DNA of 64,000 bases from Neobacillus dielmonensis (lineage in GTDB: Bacteria; Bacillota; Bacilli; Bacillales; Cytobacillaceae). Positions 38,252 to 47,131 of the stretch are shown here, piece after piece; the stretch's first letter is position 1; each line of letters starts with the position of its first letter. The notes beneath the pieces are model-generated. The model did no database searches. It saw nothing but the letters and a program-made list of their open reading frames with translations, and was not told the origin of the DNA. The position numbers and the translations under genes are program-made. Where the stretch lies: assembly GCF_000612665.1 (NCBI RefSeq), contig NZ_HG942054.1, forward strand, positions 1 to 64,000, written 5' to 3'.

Positions 38252-38278
38252 TAGCGGCAATTTAAAAATAAGCCGCTA
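38252..38278. promoter_or_regulatory. Hairpin in the ispA-dxs gap
   Basis: TAGCGGC / GCCGCTA perfect 7-base stem with a 13-base A/T-rich loop, about 36 bases upstream of the dxs start. There is no T tract directly after it, so it may be a leader structure or a weak terminator. Confidence 0.35.
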
Positions 38279-38365
38279 ACACGGACGTGATAACGGCATT
38301 GTTCACGGTTTCTAGATTTCAACTCATTATAACATACTAATTATATTGCCTCAAATAACTGTTTT

Positions 38366-39259
38366 TTAACGATCCCGTGAAGCAACTAAATCCGTCAGTT
38401 CCATTAGAAGGGTTGTGTTTAATCCCGTCTTTTGAAGACTTTCCTTGGCGTTCATAATTTGCTGCTTTAAAGCATCCTTGGCACCTTCCAATGTCAATAA
38501 TCTAGGATAAGTGCTTTTGTGATTTGCTGTATCGCTTCCTACAGGTTTACCGATCACTTGCTGATTGCCCACCAAGTCAAGAATATCATCCTTGATTTGA
38601 AAGGCAAGACCCAGGTGATGAGCAAATTTCCGGAGATAGTCAAGTACTGCCTGGTCAGCCAAGGCCAAAATCGCACCGGCTTGGACACTATAACCCAACA
38701 GCTTACCTGTTTTATGGATATGGATATACTCAAGTTCCTCAAGGGTAAGTTCCTGGTTTTCTCCTTCCATATCAGCCACCTGACCGCCAACCATTCCTTC
38801 GGCACCGGCAGCCTTGGCCATTTCGAGCATCAATTTAAGTTTAGTTTCAGCAGTGGCAAATTCAACAGGTGTATTTCCTATCACTTCGAAACTGTAGGTT
38901 AACAGTGCATCTCCTGCTAAAGTAGCTACAGCATCTCCGAATACAATATGATTGGTTGGCTTTCCTCTTCTTAAGTCATCATTGTCCATACTGGGCAGGT
39001 CATCATGGATGAGCGAATAGGTATGAATCATTTCGATCGCTGCTGCCGCCCACAGCCCATTTTTTGGATTAACGTCAAAAGCATCAAGGGTAGCAAATAA
39101 AAGCAAAGGCCGTATCCTCTTCCCGCCGGCTTCTAAAGAATAAATCATCGAGTCCTTAAGGATTGGTGGAGCATCTAGCTGTTCTACTAACCTGCGGAGT
39201 TCATTATCCAGCAGATTTTTATATTCTCGAGCAAATGAATCTAACCTGGTTTCCACCAC
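38366..39259 (-). CDS. ispA: Farnesyl diphosphate synthase (polyprenyl synthetase)
   Basis: Condenses isopentenyl diphosphate with allylic diphosphates to make farnesyl diphosphate. The 297 aa protein has the first aspartate-rich motif in LIHDDLPSMDNDDLRRG near residue 84 and the second in FQIKDDILD near residue 224, each chelating magnesium, plus GGKRIRPLL near residue 45. Its start overlaps the xseB stop codon by one base. Part of the folD-xseA-xseB-ispA-dxs-tlyA run typical of bacilli. Confidence 0.95.
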   Translation of the reverse strand: MVETRLDSFAREYKNLLDNELRRLVEQLDAPPILKDSMIYSLEAGGKRIRPLLLFATLDAFDVNPKNGLWAAAAIEMIHTYSLIHDDLPSMDNDDLRRGKPTNHIVFGDAVATLAGDALLTYSFEVIGNTPVEFATAETKLKLMLEMAKAAGAEGMVGGQVADMEGENQELTLEELEYIHIHKTGKLLGYSVQAGAILALADQAVLDYLRKFAHHLGLAFQIKDDILDLVGNQQVIGKPVGSDTANHKSTYPRLLTLEGAKDALKQQIMNAKESLQKTGLNTTLLMELTDLVASRDR

Positions 39260-39492
39260 TAATCCTCCTCATCGATTGAAAAACTCTCAGTACTTCCATC
39301 CTCTGTAATGATTTGAGTTAATTGTTCCTCAACACTTTTTAATTTATCATGACATAGTTTTGATAGTTCCATGCCCTCTTTGTAAATACTAATGGCCTCT
39401 TCCAAAGGAACATCTCCTTCTTCAAGCTTTTCTACAATCCGTTCCAGTTTTGTCATCGCTTCTTCAAAAGATAAATTATTTTCCGATGGCAT
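39259..39492 (-). CDS. xseB: Exodeoxyribonuclease VII small subunit
   Basis: Short helical partner of XseA in the ssDNA exonuclease VII complex. The 77 aa protein shows the family pattern [26 protein letters not shown] (residues 9-34 in part) and [15 protein letters not shown]. It overlaps xseA by 17 bases at its start and ispA by one base at its end, so the three are translationally coupled. Confidence 0.95.
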   Translation of the reverse strand: MPSENNLSFEEAMTKLERIVEKLEEGDVPLEEAISIYKEGMELSKLCHDKLKSVEEQLTQIITEDGSTESFSIDEED

Positions 39493-40840
39493 TTTTATCG
39501 CCCCCCTCTATGGTCTCTACTTTACAGTATACCTGCCCATCATTTAATTGTATTTGAACTTGTTCGTCTGGTTTCACTTGCGTTACACTTTTTAAAATCT
39601 GATTGTTTTTCGTATAAGCCAAACTAAAGCCTCGTTCCATGATTCTCAACGGGCTCAAAGCTTGAAGAGTAGCAAGTATTTTGTCAAAATCAGTTTGTTT
39701 TTTAGTTACTGTTTGTTGAAGTGCCCGGTTCATGTCTCTATCCATTCTTTCAAACTTGTGTTTAGCTTCGGTTAAAACCTGTCGGGGATGGTTCCGCGTG
39801 AACCGTTTATTAAGGGAATCGTGCTGTTCCTTTTTTCCCGTAATTAATCGCGACGTATTTCGTACGAGCATTTCAGTAAGCTTGTCAGTCTGTTCTAGCT
39901 TTTGCTCATATAATCGTTTCGGGTAGCGGAAGGCATACGACCTTTGAACCCGATTCAGACGCTCTGTTTCAAATCGGAATCTTTCCCTTATGGATCGCAT
40001 GAGTCTCGTCTGCCGCTGTAATACACGGTCCATTAATTCTTCAATGTGTGGGACAGCCAGTTCCGCAGCACCCGTAGGGGTTGGTGCTCTAAGGTCTGCA
40101 ACAAAATCCGCTATGGTAAAATCCGTTTCATGACCGACAGCGGAGATAACCGGAATCCTTGATTGATAAATCGCTCGGGCGACAAGTTCCTCATTGAAAG
40201 CCCATAATTCTTCAATAGAGCCACCACCCCGGCCAACGATTAATACGTCAATCTCCCCCATCGCATTGGCCTTTTCAATAGCTTTGGCAATCGACGGAGC
40301 AGCTTGTTCACCTTGGACTAGAGCAGGCAAAACAAGAATCCTTCCAATCGGATATCGTCTTTTAATCGTTGTAATAATGTCCCTAATTGCAGCTCCTGTC
40401 GGTGAAGTGATGACCCCGATCGTGTTTGGAAATAACGGCAATGGCTTTTTATTTTGAGCTGCAAACAAACCTTCGGTTTCCAGTCTTTGTTTTAATTGTT
40501 CATATGCTAAAAATAATTCGCCAACGCCATCTGGCTGCATGGCTTTGACATAGATTTGATACTGTCCGCTTGGTTCAAATACCGTGATATCGCCTTTCAC
40601 AATGACTTTCATTCCATTTTCAGGAATAAACTTCATGTGCCTGGTATTACTAGAAAACATTACGGCCAAGATACGGGCCTTTTCATCCTTTAAGGTAAAA
40701 TACATGTGACCGCTTGAATGCTGTTTAAAGTTTGAAATTTCTCCACGGACATGGATATCACGCAAATGCGGGTCAGCATCAAATTTTCGTTTTATGTATT
40801 TAGTTAACGCATTCACAGTTAGGTATTGTTGTTCCTGCAT
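39476..40840 (-). CDS. xseA: Exodeoxyribonuclease VII large subunit
   Basis: Catalytic subunit of exonuclease VII, degrading single-stranded DNA from both ends. The protein has an N-terminal OB-fold ([34 protein letters not shown]), a central catalytic domain with [12 protein letters not shown] and the [14 protein letters not shown] motif near residue 190, and a coiled-coil C terminus. The ATG at 40840 (454 aa) is chosen because AAGGAG lies 7 bases upstream and it fits the family; the frame stays open 37 codons further up. A long hairpin separates it from folD. Confidence 0.95.
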   Translation of the reverse strand: MQEQQYLTVNALTKYIKRKFDADPHLRDIHVRGEISNFKQHSSGHMYFTLKDEKARILAVMFSSNTRHMKFIPENGMKVIVKGDITVFEPSGQYQIYVKAMQPDGVGELFLAYEQLKQRLETEGLFAAQNKKPLPLFPNTIGVITSPTGAAIRDIITTIKRRYPIGRILVLPALVQGEQAAPSIAKAIEKANAMGEIDVLIVGRGGGSIEELWAFNEELVARAIYQSRIPVISAVGHETDFTIADFVADLRAPTPTGAAELAVPHIEELMDRVLQRQTRLMRSIRERFRFETERLNRVQRSYAFRYPKRLYEQKLEQTDKLTEMLVRNTSRLITGKKEQHDSLNKRFTRNHPRQVLTEAKHKFERMDRDMNRALQQTVTKKQTDFDKILATLQALSPLRIMERGFSLAYTKNNQILKSVTQVKPDEQVQIQLNDGQVYCKVETIEGGDKNAIGK

Positions 40841-40873
40841 AACGGCTCCTTCATAAAAGAGAGAATAAAAACT

Positions 40874-40949
40874 GTCCTTATCCATTATAGTATCAGCCAA
40901 TGAATTTGTCCGCAAAATGACCGGCTGATTACCATTATAAGATAAGGAC
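40874..40949. repeat. 76-base imperfect inverted repeat between folD and xseA
   Basis: Outer arms GTCCTTATC (40874-40882) and GATAAGGAC (40941-40949), inner arms ATCAGCC (40892-40898) and GGCTGAT (40923-40929), with A/T-rich unpaired segments between and a 24-base loop. It lacks a terminal T tract. It could be a processing site or attenuator between folD and xseA, or a small palindromic repeat. Confidence 0.6.
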
Positions 40950-40964
40950 AATTTTAATTACTCA

Positions 40965-41819
40965 CTATCGGTCTAAACTTTGTGACGCAGATTTTAAGGT
41001 ATTATACATCAGCATGGTAATTGTCATTGGGCCAACTCCCTTAGGCACTGGGGTAATATACCCAGCCTTCTCGCTCACCTCATCAAATTTCACATCACCG
41101 CAAAGTTTCCCTGCTTCGTTGCGATTGATTCCTACATCAATCACGACTGCCCCTTCTTTAATATGGTCGGCCGTAATAAAATTAGCGATTCCAACGGCTG
41201 CTACCACAATATCAGCCTGCTTAGTATGTAACTTCAAATCTTTGGTCCTGGAGTGACAATAAGTAACTGTTGCATTTTGGTTTAAAAATAATTGTCCAAC
41301 TGGTTTGCCAACAATATTACTTCTTCCCACGACAACGACATGTTTGCCTTCAATGTTGATCCCCGTCTCCTCAAGCAGCACCATAATTCCATATGGCGTA
41401 CAAGGCAAGAAGGCATCTTGTCCTGTCATCATTCTCCCAATATTAATGGGGTGGAAGCCATCAACATCTTTTAAAGGTGATATAGTTTCAATTACCTTAC
41501 TTTCTTTAATATGGTTAGGAAGCGGAAGCTGTACCAAAATCCCATGGATCGCGGGGTCATTGTTTAATTCTAGAATCTTATCAAGTAATTTATCCTCAGC
41601 CACATCTTCATCTAGTTCAATCAGCAAAGAATTCATGCCAAGTTCTTGGCAAGTTTTTTCTTTATTGCGGACATATGTCCTAGAGGCATCGTTGTTGCCT
41701 ACCAGAATAACAGCCAACCCTGGGGTAACACCCTTTTTCTTTAAGTCCTTCACCTTTTCTGCAATTTCTATTCGTTTTTTAGCGGCAATTTCTTTTCCAT
41801 TAATCAACACTGCAGTCAT
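40965..41819 (-). CDS. folD: Bifunctional methylenetetrahydrofolate dehydrogenase/cyclohydrolase
   Basis: Interconverts 5,10-methylene-, methenyl- and 10-formyl-tetrahydrofolate. The 284 aa protein has the substrate segment [16 protein letters not shown] with catalytic Lys near residue 54, [11 protein letters not shown] near 94, [13 protein letters not shown] near 139, and the NADP-binding [18 protein letters not shown] near 161. ATG after AGGGGGAGAAAA. Between nusB and xseA as in B. subtilis. Confidence 0.96.
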   Translation of the reverse strand: MTAVLINGKEIAAKKRIEIAEKVKDLKKKGVTPGLAVILVGNNDASRTYVRNKEKTCQELGMNSLLIELDEDVAEDKLLDKILELNNDPAIHGILVQLPLPNHIKESKVIETISPLKDVDGFHPINIGRMMTGQDAFLPCTPYGIMVLLEETGINIEGKHVVVVGRSNIVGKPVGQLFLNQNATVTYCHSRTKDLKLHTKQADIVVAAVGIANFITADHIKEGAVVIDVGINRNEAGKLCGDVKFDEVSEKAGYITPVPKGVGPMTITMLMYNTLKSASQSLDR

Positions 41820-41861
41820 TTTTTCTCCCCCTTGCCCTTTCCTGCACCTTAAATTTTTTCA

Positions 41862-42254
41862 TTAGCTAAGCTGTTGTTTCACTTTTGAAAGCACGCCATT
41901 AATAAATTTGCTTGATTGATCATCTCCATAGACTTTGGCAATTTCAATTGCTTCGTCTAAAACCACATTCCCTGGGACTTCATCAAGTAAATACTTTAAT
42001 TCATAAGCGGCGATTCTCAGAATGTTCCGGTCTACAGGTGCCAAACGATCCATCGACCATTTTTCAAGGTTTTTACCAATAAGCGGGTCTATTTCAGACA
42101 TATGTTCAACCACACCGAAAACAAGCTTTGATAGGTATTCATCACCTGCTTGTCCATCCAATACATGATGAAGTGCTTCTGATGGTTCACTGTTGCTGAC
42201 ATCAATTTGAAATAGTGCTTGCAATGCTTTTTCCCTGGCTGTTCGTCTTTTCAT
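41862..42254 (-). CDS. nusB: Transcription antitermination factor NusB
   Basis: RNA-binding helical protein that assembles with NusE/S10 on boxA of rRNA transcripts. It shows MKRRTAREKALQALFQID at the N terminus, the DxLIGKNLEKWSMDRLAPVDRNILRIA core, and the GNVVLDEAIEIAKVYGDDQSSKFING C-terminal signature (split here only for reference). The ATG at 42254 (130 aa) has AAAGGAGAT upstream; the open frame extends 41 codons further with no family similarity and is not used. Confidence 0.95.
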   Translation of the reverse strand: MKRRTAREKALQALFQIDVSNSEPSEALHHVLDGQAGDEYLSKLVFGVVEHMSEIDPLIGKNLEKWSMDRLAPVDRNILRIAAYELKYLLDEVPGNVVLDEAIEIAKVYGDDQSSKFINGVLSKVKQQLS

Positions 42255-42402
42255 TATACTTATATCTCCTTTAACCATTTCAACTAGTTTTGCCCATTTA
42301 TATACATTATTTAGTATTAAACAAATAGAAAACCTTACACATAAAAAGATAATAGCATAACTAACAGGGATTCGCACTGTTTAGAAATGATTGTTTCAAT
42401 AG

Positions 42403-42431
42403 AAAAACCAAAGGTTGACCCTTTGGTTTTT
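42403..42431 (-). terminator. Terminator of the accB-accC-yqhY operon
   Basis: AAAAACCAAAGG / CCTTTGGTTTTT perfect 12-base stem with a 5-base loop, immediately after the yqhY stop codon. Confidence 0.9.
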
Positions 42432-42435
42432 AAAA

Positions 42436-42843
42436 TTAGACTTCTTCCTCGATGGCAGGTTCTTGCTTTTGATTTTCAAATTGAACGCCAACGACATGGA
42501 TATTAACTTCCTCAGCCTCTAAAGCTGTCATGTTTAGTAAAGCCTGACGAATATTTTCTTGTATTTTTCCAGCAACTGTAGGAATGGAAATGCCAAATTT
42601 AATTAAACAGTACACATCAATTTTTATGCCAGTTTCAGATAGCTCTACCTTCACACCTTTGCCATGGTTTTTCCTACCTAACCGCTCCACTACTCCTGTG
42701 GCGAAGTTACCGCGCATCCCTGACACGCCTTCCACCTCAGATGCTGCAATGCCTGCAATTACTTCGATGACTTCGGGTGCGATCTCAATCTTGCCCAGGC
42801 CATCATTATCCTGTTCCATCTCTAAAATATTAAACTCACTCAT
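42436..42843 (-). CDS. yqhY: Asp23/Gls24 family protein YqhY
   Basis: Cytosolic member of the alkaline-shock family, associated with acetyl-CoA carboxylase genes across Firmicutes and proposed to restrain carboxylase activity. It contains GKIEIAPEVIEVIAGIAASEVEGVSGM and the KGVKVELSETGIKIDVYCLIKFG stretch (each typical, quoted as landmarks near residues 18 and 62). Start ATG at 42843 (135 aa), preceded by GGAGGTG; a TTG five codons upstream is less likely. 18 bases after accC, before a terminator. Confidence 0.9.
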   Translation of the reverse strand: MSEFNILEMEQDNDGLGKIEIAPEVIEVIAGIAASEVEGVSGMRGNFATGVVERLGRKNHGKGVKVELSETGIKIDVYCLIKFGISIPTVAGKIQENIRQALLNMTALEAEEVNIHVVGVQFENQKQEPAIEEEV

Positions 42844-42861
42844 CCCAAACACCTCCAATTA

Positions 42862-44217
42862 TTATACAGTTTTCATTACATCATATATTTCCAGGAATTT
42901 TGTATTAAATGCCCCTTCAACAAATTTTTCATGTTCAAGTAACTTTAAATGAAACGGAATGGTGGTGTGAATGCCTTCTACCACAAATTCACTCAGTGCA
43001 CGCTTCATTCTGGCAATTGCCTCATCCCTGGTACTGCCATATGCGATCACTTTGGCAATCATGGAATCATAATAAGGTGGAATGGTGTAACCAGGATATG
43101 CTGCAGAATCAATTCGGACTCCAAGTCCACCTGGCGGCAAGTACATTTTAATTTTCCCTGCTGATGGGAGAAAGTTTTTCTCCGGATTTTCAGCATTAAT
43201 CCGGCATTCTATTGCCCATCCCGTGAACGTGACGTCTTGTTGGGTCAATGAAAGCTTTTCCCCATTAGCTACCCGAATCTGTTCCTTAATTAAATCCACC
43301 CCAGTGACAAGCTCCGTAACGGGGTGCTCCACCTGAATCCGAGTATTCATTTCCATAAAATAAAATTTACGGTTGCGGTAATCATATATAAATTCTACTG
43401 TTCCAGCACCAGAATAATCAACTGCTTTTGCAGCCTTTACAGCGGCATTTCCCATTTCAGTACGAATTTCTCCATCTAATGCTGGCGAAGGTGATTCCTC
43501 TAGAAGCTTTTGGAGACGACGCTGGATGGAACAATCCCTCTCGCCTAGATGAATGGTATTTCCATAATTATCAGCGAGAATTTGGATTTCAACATGCCGA
43601 AAATCCTCTATATATTTTTCCAGATAGACGCCTGAATTACCGAAAGCTGTTAATGCTTCCTGCTGAGTAATATTAATGCCTTTAATTAATTCTTGTTCGT
43701 TTCTTGCAACACGAATTCCTTTTCCGCCGCCGCCAGCAGTGGCCTTTATGATAACTGGATACTCAATTTTGTTCGCCAATTCAATTGCTTCATCAACATC
43801 ACTGATAATTCCTTGAGATCCAGGTACAATTGGAACGCCTGCTTCTCTCATCGTTTCTCTGGCAATATCCTTGGTTCCCATTTTGTTTATGGCTTCTGGA
43901 CTTGGTCCGACAAAGGTAATACTGCATTCACGGCAAAGTTCAGCAAAATCGGCATTTTCAGCTAAGAAACCATAACCCGGGTGAATGGCGTCGCAACCTG
44001 TCAACTTGGCCACACTGATGATATTGGCCACGTTTAAGTAACTGTCTTTTGAAGATGTTGGTCCAATACAATAGGCTTCATCAGCCAGTTGAACATGCAA
44101 TGCCTCACGATCTGCCTCAGAAAATACAGCCACCGACTCGATTCCCATATCTCGGCAAGCCCTAATGATTCTGACTGCAATTTCTCCTCTATTTGCAATT
44201 AACAGTTTTCTTATCAT
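42862..44217 (-). CDS. accC: Acetyl-CoA carboxylase, biotin carboxylase subunit
   Basis: Carboxylates biotin on AccB with ATP and bicarbonate, the first half-reaction of fatty acid synthesis. The 451 aa protein has an N-terminal preATP-grasp domain ([15 protein letters not shown]), an ATP-grasp fold with glycine loop [12 protein letters not shown] near residue 163, catalytic [14 protein letters not shown] near residue 287, and the C-terminal biotin carboxylase domain ([10 protein letters not shown]). It follows accB by 17 bases. Confidence 0.97.
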   Translation of the reverse strand: MIRKLLIANRGEIAVRIIRACRDMGIESVAVFSEADREALHVQLADEAYCIGPTSSKDSYLNVANIISVAKLTGCDAIHPGYGFLAENADFAELCRECSITFVGPSPEAINKMGTKDIARETMREAGVPIVPGSQGIISDVDEAIELANKIEYPVIIKATAGGGGKGIRVARNEQELIKGINITQQEALTAFGNSGVYLEKYIEDFRHVEIQILADNYGNTIHLGERDCSIQRRLQKLLEESPSPALDGEIRTEMGNAAVKAAKAVDYSGAGTVEFIYDYRNRKFYFMEMNTRIQVEHPVTELVTGVDLIKEQIRVANGEKLSLTQQDVTFTGWAIECRINAENPEKNFLPSAGKIKMYLPPGGLGVRIDSAAYPGYTIPPYYDSMIAKVIAYGSTRDEAIARMKRALSEFVVEGIHTTIPFHLKLLEHEKFVEGAFNTKFLEIYDVMKTV

Positions 44218-44234
44218 CCTGTTACGCTCCTAAC

Positions 44235-44741
44235 TTAAGGTCTTACCAAAAATAATGGCTGGCCATATTCTACTAGCTGTCCATTTTTCACCAAAACTTC
44301 TACAATTTCTCCATCCACTTCAGCTTCAATTTCATTGAATAATTTCATAGCCTCGACGATACAGACTACGGTATCCTTTGATACCTTTGAACCTGGTTTT
44401 ACGTACAAATCAGCATCTGGACTTGGGGAAGCATAAAAAGTGCCCACCATAGGTGAAGTGATTTTATGTAAGTTTTCTACAGAAACTGATTCTTTGTTTG
44501 CTTGTTCTTGTGCGGGCTCCTGTACAGAAACTGGTGCCGCCTGCTCATTAACGGCAACAGGTGGTACCTGAAGTGCAGCAGGGACTTGAGGTGCTTGGAC
44601 AACAGGCTGTAGCGTTGCCACTGTGGCTGTTCCAGTCTTTTTCATTTTAATTTTCGAGCCTTCATTTTCATATACAAACTCATCAATGCTTGATTGGTCT
44701 ACTAGTTTAATTAATTCACGAATTTCTTGTATTTTCAGCAT
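44235..44741 (-). CDS. accB: Acetyl-CoA carboxylase, biotin carboxyl carrier protein
   Basis: Carries covalently bound biotin between AccC and the AccDA transferase. The 168 aa protein has an N-terminal helical segment ([20 protein letters not shown]), a long Ala/Pro/Gln/Val-rich linker (about residues 40-85) and a C-terminal biotinyl domain with the biotinylation site [14 protein letters not shown] near residue 130. First gene of accB-accC-yqhY; it is preceded by a 365-base gap holding its promoter and a long leader. Confidence 0.97.
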   Translation of the reverse strand: MLKIQEIRELIKLVDQSSIDEFVYENEGSKIKMKKTGTATVATLQPVVQAPQVPAALQVPPVAVNEQAAPVSVQEPAQEQANKESVSVENLHKITSPMVGTFYASPSPDADLYVKPGSKVSKDTVVCIVEAMKLFNEIEAEVDGEIVEVLVKNGQLVEYGQPLFLVRP

Positions 44742-44886
44742 GAAGATACACCCCTTGTGCTTTTAAATTTTCATTTCATTACCATTCACCATCTAAACTT
44801 TTAACTCATTAGTAGTGCAACTGCGACTTTGTCTTAACCTTAAGGGTTCATTAGCCGGCGAGTATTATTCATGACTAGCTACTAAT

Positions 44887-44916
44887 ACTATACGATAATA
44901 TCTCCTATTAGTTCAA
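44887..44916 (-). promoter_or_regulatory. Promoter of accB-accC-yqhY
   Basis: TTGAAC (44911-44916), 18 bases, TATAGT (44887-44892) on the minus strand; both hexamers match consensus well. The predicted 5' leader is about 140 bases. The gap 44742-45106 otherwise holds only the spoIIIAH terminator; no ORF, riboswitch or clear FapR operator was recognised in it. Confidence 0.65.
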
Positions 44917-45043
44917 TAAGCTATTTTTCGTAATATGGAGAAACTCCCCTTCTTTCATCATAATATTTTCTGGTAAAAATGTGAAATATGATGTCCATTT
45001 ATAACTATTAAAAGTTTATTTTTTCCTTTTTAACGTAAATTAA

Positions 45044-45073
45044 ACAAAGGAAAGCCATTCAGCTCTCCTTTGT
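45044..45073 (-). terminator. Terminator of the spoIIIA operon
   Basis: ACAAAGGA / TCCTTTGT perfect 8-base stem with a 14-base loop, 33 bases after the spoIIIAH stop, followed on the minus strand by TTAATTTACG; moderate T richness. Confidence 0.65.
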
Positions 45074-45106
45074 ACACTTTAACAATGCGTTCTGTTTTTT
45101 CATTAC

Positions 45107-45664
45107 TTATTTAGAAGGCTGAAAAGTAACAGCGACAAAATTCGTTTCTCCTATTTCTTTCTTTACTTCAAGAATAATCTTGTTAGCCTCAGAAGCAGAA
45201 GGTTTATTTTTGGATTTTACTGTGACATTCACTTTCTCCCCATCTGCTCTGACAAGGACATCCTCATAGCCCATTGTCTTGATGAAAGACTCCAGCATTT
45301 CTTCCTTTTGCGCAGTCTCAGTCAGCTTTTCCATTTGGTCTTTGGCTTTGCTTCGCTCGTCTGCTGGAAGATTGGTGGATGCAACAATATTTGTTAACTG
45401 CTCTTGCTGCTTGCTGCGAGATTCCTCAAGAGCCATGCGCAGTTTTTCAAATTCAGCATCTCCGGCAATGGTAGAAACAATAGTCTTATCATCCTTGGCT
45501 TCGGTGTTCGTTTTTGTTTTAGTTTTCGCTTCATCCTTGGCTTCCTGCTTCACTTGTGCAACGTCATTTGTTTTTTGTTCTGGGGAAGTAATGTAATAGA
45601 CGGATAGGACAACTACAAGACTTAACATTGTTAATAACCAAACTGTTTGTTTTTTTAATAGCAT
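45107..45664 (-). CDS. spoIIIAH: Stage III sporulation protein AH
   Basis: Mother-cell membrane protein that binds SpoIIQ across the intermembrane space to build the feeding-tube channel. The 185 aa protein has one N-terminal transmembrane helix (about residues 8-25), a Lys/Glu/Thr-rich linker (about 30-60), a helix, and a C-terminal YscJ/FliF-like ring domain ending near FVAVTFQPSK. ATG after AAAGGAGGATTTTAATC. It is separated from spoIIIAG by a 160-base gap almost wholly filled by a dispersed repeat, which is unusual in this tight operon. Confidence 0.95.
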   Translation of the reverse strand: MLLKKQTVWLLTMLSLVVVLSVYYITSPEQKTNDVAQVKQEAKDEAKTKTKTNTEAKDDKTIVSTIAGDAEFEKLRMALEESRSKQQEQLTNIVASTNLPADERSKAKDQMEKLTETAQKEEMLESFIKTMGYEDVLVRADGEKVNVTVKSKNKPSASEANKIILEVKKEIGETNFVAVTFQPSK

Positions 45665-45689
45665 GATTAAAATCCTCCTTTTATTTTTT

Positions 45690-45825
45690 GCTCTATTAAT
45701 TTGGCTGTTGATTTCTGCTCCCGGCGCTTAAGCGTTCCCGCTGGCGGGCCCGGGAGCCTCCAACTCCCGGAGGAGTCGAGCACCTTCCGCTCCAATCAAC
45801 AGAGTTAAAAAAATTTGACAGAGCC
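45690..45825 (+). repeat. Dispersed palindromic repeat, copy B, inside the spoIIIA operon
   Basis: Begins GCTCTATTAAT-TTGGCTGTTGATT and ends TCCAATCAACAGAGTTAAAAAAA...TTTGACAGAGCC, with inverted CTGTTGATT / AATCAACAG inner arms and a GC-rich core (GGCGGGCCCGGGAG). The last base overlaps the spoIIIAG stop codon, and the first is 11 bases from the spoIIIAH ribosome binding site. Same orientation as copies at 50607 and 61371. Confidence 0.8.
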
Positions 45826-46493
45826 TATTTTTTAGGGAATACCCCAACCCGATGGCTAGGTACTCCTAAGACTTTGGTTACAGCTTCTACAATCCATTTT
45901 TTTACTTGGATATTTTCTGCACCCTTGGCTACAACCATGACGCCGCGTATGTCAGGCTTTTTGGTTTCTACTACAATCGGAACCTCTTTTTCTCCATTTC
46001 GAATGATAACAACCTGTTCATCGGTTGAGATATCTTGTACCTTTCTTTGCCCGCCTTCCCGGTCAGTTTCCTCGGTTGTCTGTTCCTTTGTCACTTGATT
46101 TTTTTCGAGAACTTTACGAGCGGTTGAATCAATTGTAACCACCACTGTTACATCCTTTACACCTAAGACTTCTTGGAGGGCCTTCTCTAACTGTGTCTCA
46201 TACTTTTCTTCATAGTCTTCAATTGCCTGATTACTAGAACTTTTTTTCACCCCGAAGGCAGGAACATCCTCGCCTGGTTCTGTTTGATTTGTACTTGCCT
46301 GTTTGTTTGCTTCAGTACTGCCTCCTGGTGTCAGGACTACATTGCCCACAATCATAAAGGCTGCACCAATACAAAGGACAAGCACCATATATTGATATTT
46401 GCTTGGTTTTTTTCCTGGTTTATCTTCGCTAGTTTCGTTGTCAAGTTTTAGGAGTTTTTTGAACCATGAAAACGGTCCATGATTATTACTCAT
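45825..46493 (-). CDS. spoIIIAG: Stage III sporulation protein AG
   Basis: Forms the large ring of the sporulation channel in the mother-cell membrane. The 222 aa protein has a cytosolic N terminus, a transmembrane helix near residues 34-53, a polar linker, and a ring-building domain (YETQLEKALQEVLGVKDVTVVVTID and the final VTKVLGVPSHRVGVFPKK as landmarks). Start overlaps spoIIIAF by 8 bases. Its stop codon coincides with the end of a dispersed repeat. Confidence 0.95.
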   Translation of the reverse strand: MSNNHGPFSWFKKLLKLDNETSEDKPGKKPSKYQYMVLVLCIGAAFMIVGNVVLTPGGSTEANKQASTNQTEPGEDVPAFGVKKSSSNQAIEDYEEKYETQLEKALQEVLGVKDVTVVVTIDSTARKVLEKNQVTKEQTTEETDREGGQRKVQDISTDEQVVIIRNGEKEVPIVVETKKPDIRGVMVVAKGAENIQVKKWIVEAVTKVLGVPSHRVGVFPKK

Positions 46494-47115
46494 TTTTGTT
46501 TTGGATCCCCCCTTCTATCGATACTTCAATTGTTTCTTTGGATACATCCCATTTTTTTGCTAGAAATGCAGCAACTTTATCTGTTTCATCTGATGCTTTT
46601 TGAGATGGAAGAGGTGTTTCAGTGTTTATTTGTATTGGTTTAATTGCTTCCACTACCTTACTGTCTGTATCCGGCTGTTTTAATTGAATCATTACCTTTT
46701 GGAGGTTATCTGGAAATGCTTTGTCCCCTTGTTCATTCCTTTCAATATCGATTTTTGCTATCTCCAATCCGTATTTCTCCATCAACTCCTCTTTAACTCC
46801 GCTTTTCAGCTGAACAGCCGTTTCTTCTAAAATATATGCATCTTGGGAGGCTTGTATTTCTTTTTTCTTCAAATCTATTAAATTTTTCATATTTTTTTCT
46901 TCAGAAGTTCCAACAGATGGAATCGCTGCAATCGTTGATTCAAAATCCTTAGAGATGACTTTTAAAATCGGGGTGAGAATAATCGCAATCAATAGTAACC
47001 CTGTTACCATTTTTGTGTATTTTTGAAAGCCTGAATTGGGAAGGAGCATATCTATAACGGTTGCTAGCAGAATAAAGAGAATGATGCTGGTTACCCACTC
47101 TTTTAAAAATTCCAT
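46486..47115 (-). CDS. spoIIIAF: Stage III sporulation protein AF
   Basis: Channel component with two N-terminal transmembrane helices (about residues 9-27 and 36-53) and an extracytoplasmic alpha/beta domain ending SKETIEVSIEGGIQNKNE. The 209 aa length is normal. It starts 16 bases after spoIIIAE and overlaps spoIIIAG. Made in the mother cell under sigma-E. Confidence 0.93.
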   Translation of the reverse strand: MEFLKEWVTSIILFILLATVIDMLLPNSGFQKYTKMVTGLLLIAIILTPILKVISKDFESTIAAIPSVGTSEEKNMKNLIDLKKKEIQASQDAYILEETAVQLKSGVKEELMEKYGLEIAKIDIERNEQGDKAFPDNLQKVMIQLKQPDTDSKVVEAIKPIQINTETPLPSQKASDETDKVAAFLAKKWDVSKETIEVSIEGGIQNKNE

Positions 47116-47131
47116 TTTAATTACGCACCCC

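Noticed and set aside
44742-45043. FapR operator or riboswitch in the accB leader
   Set aside because: Only a TTAGTA half site is seen and no conserved riboswitch core was recognised; the leader is simply long.
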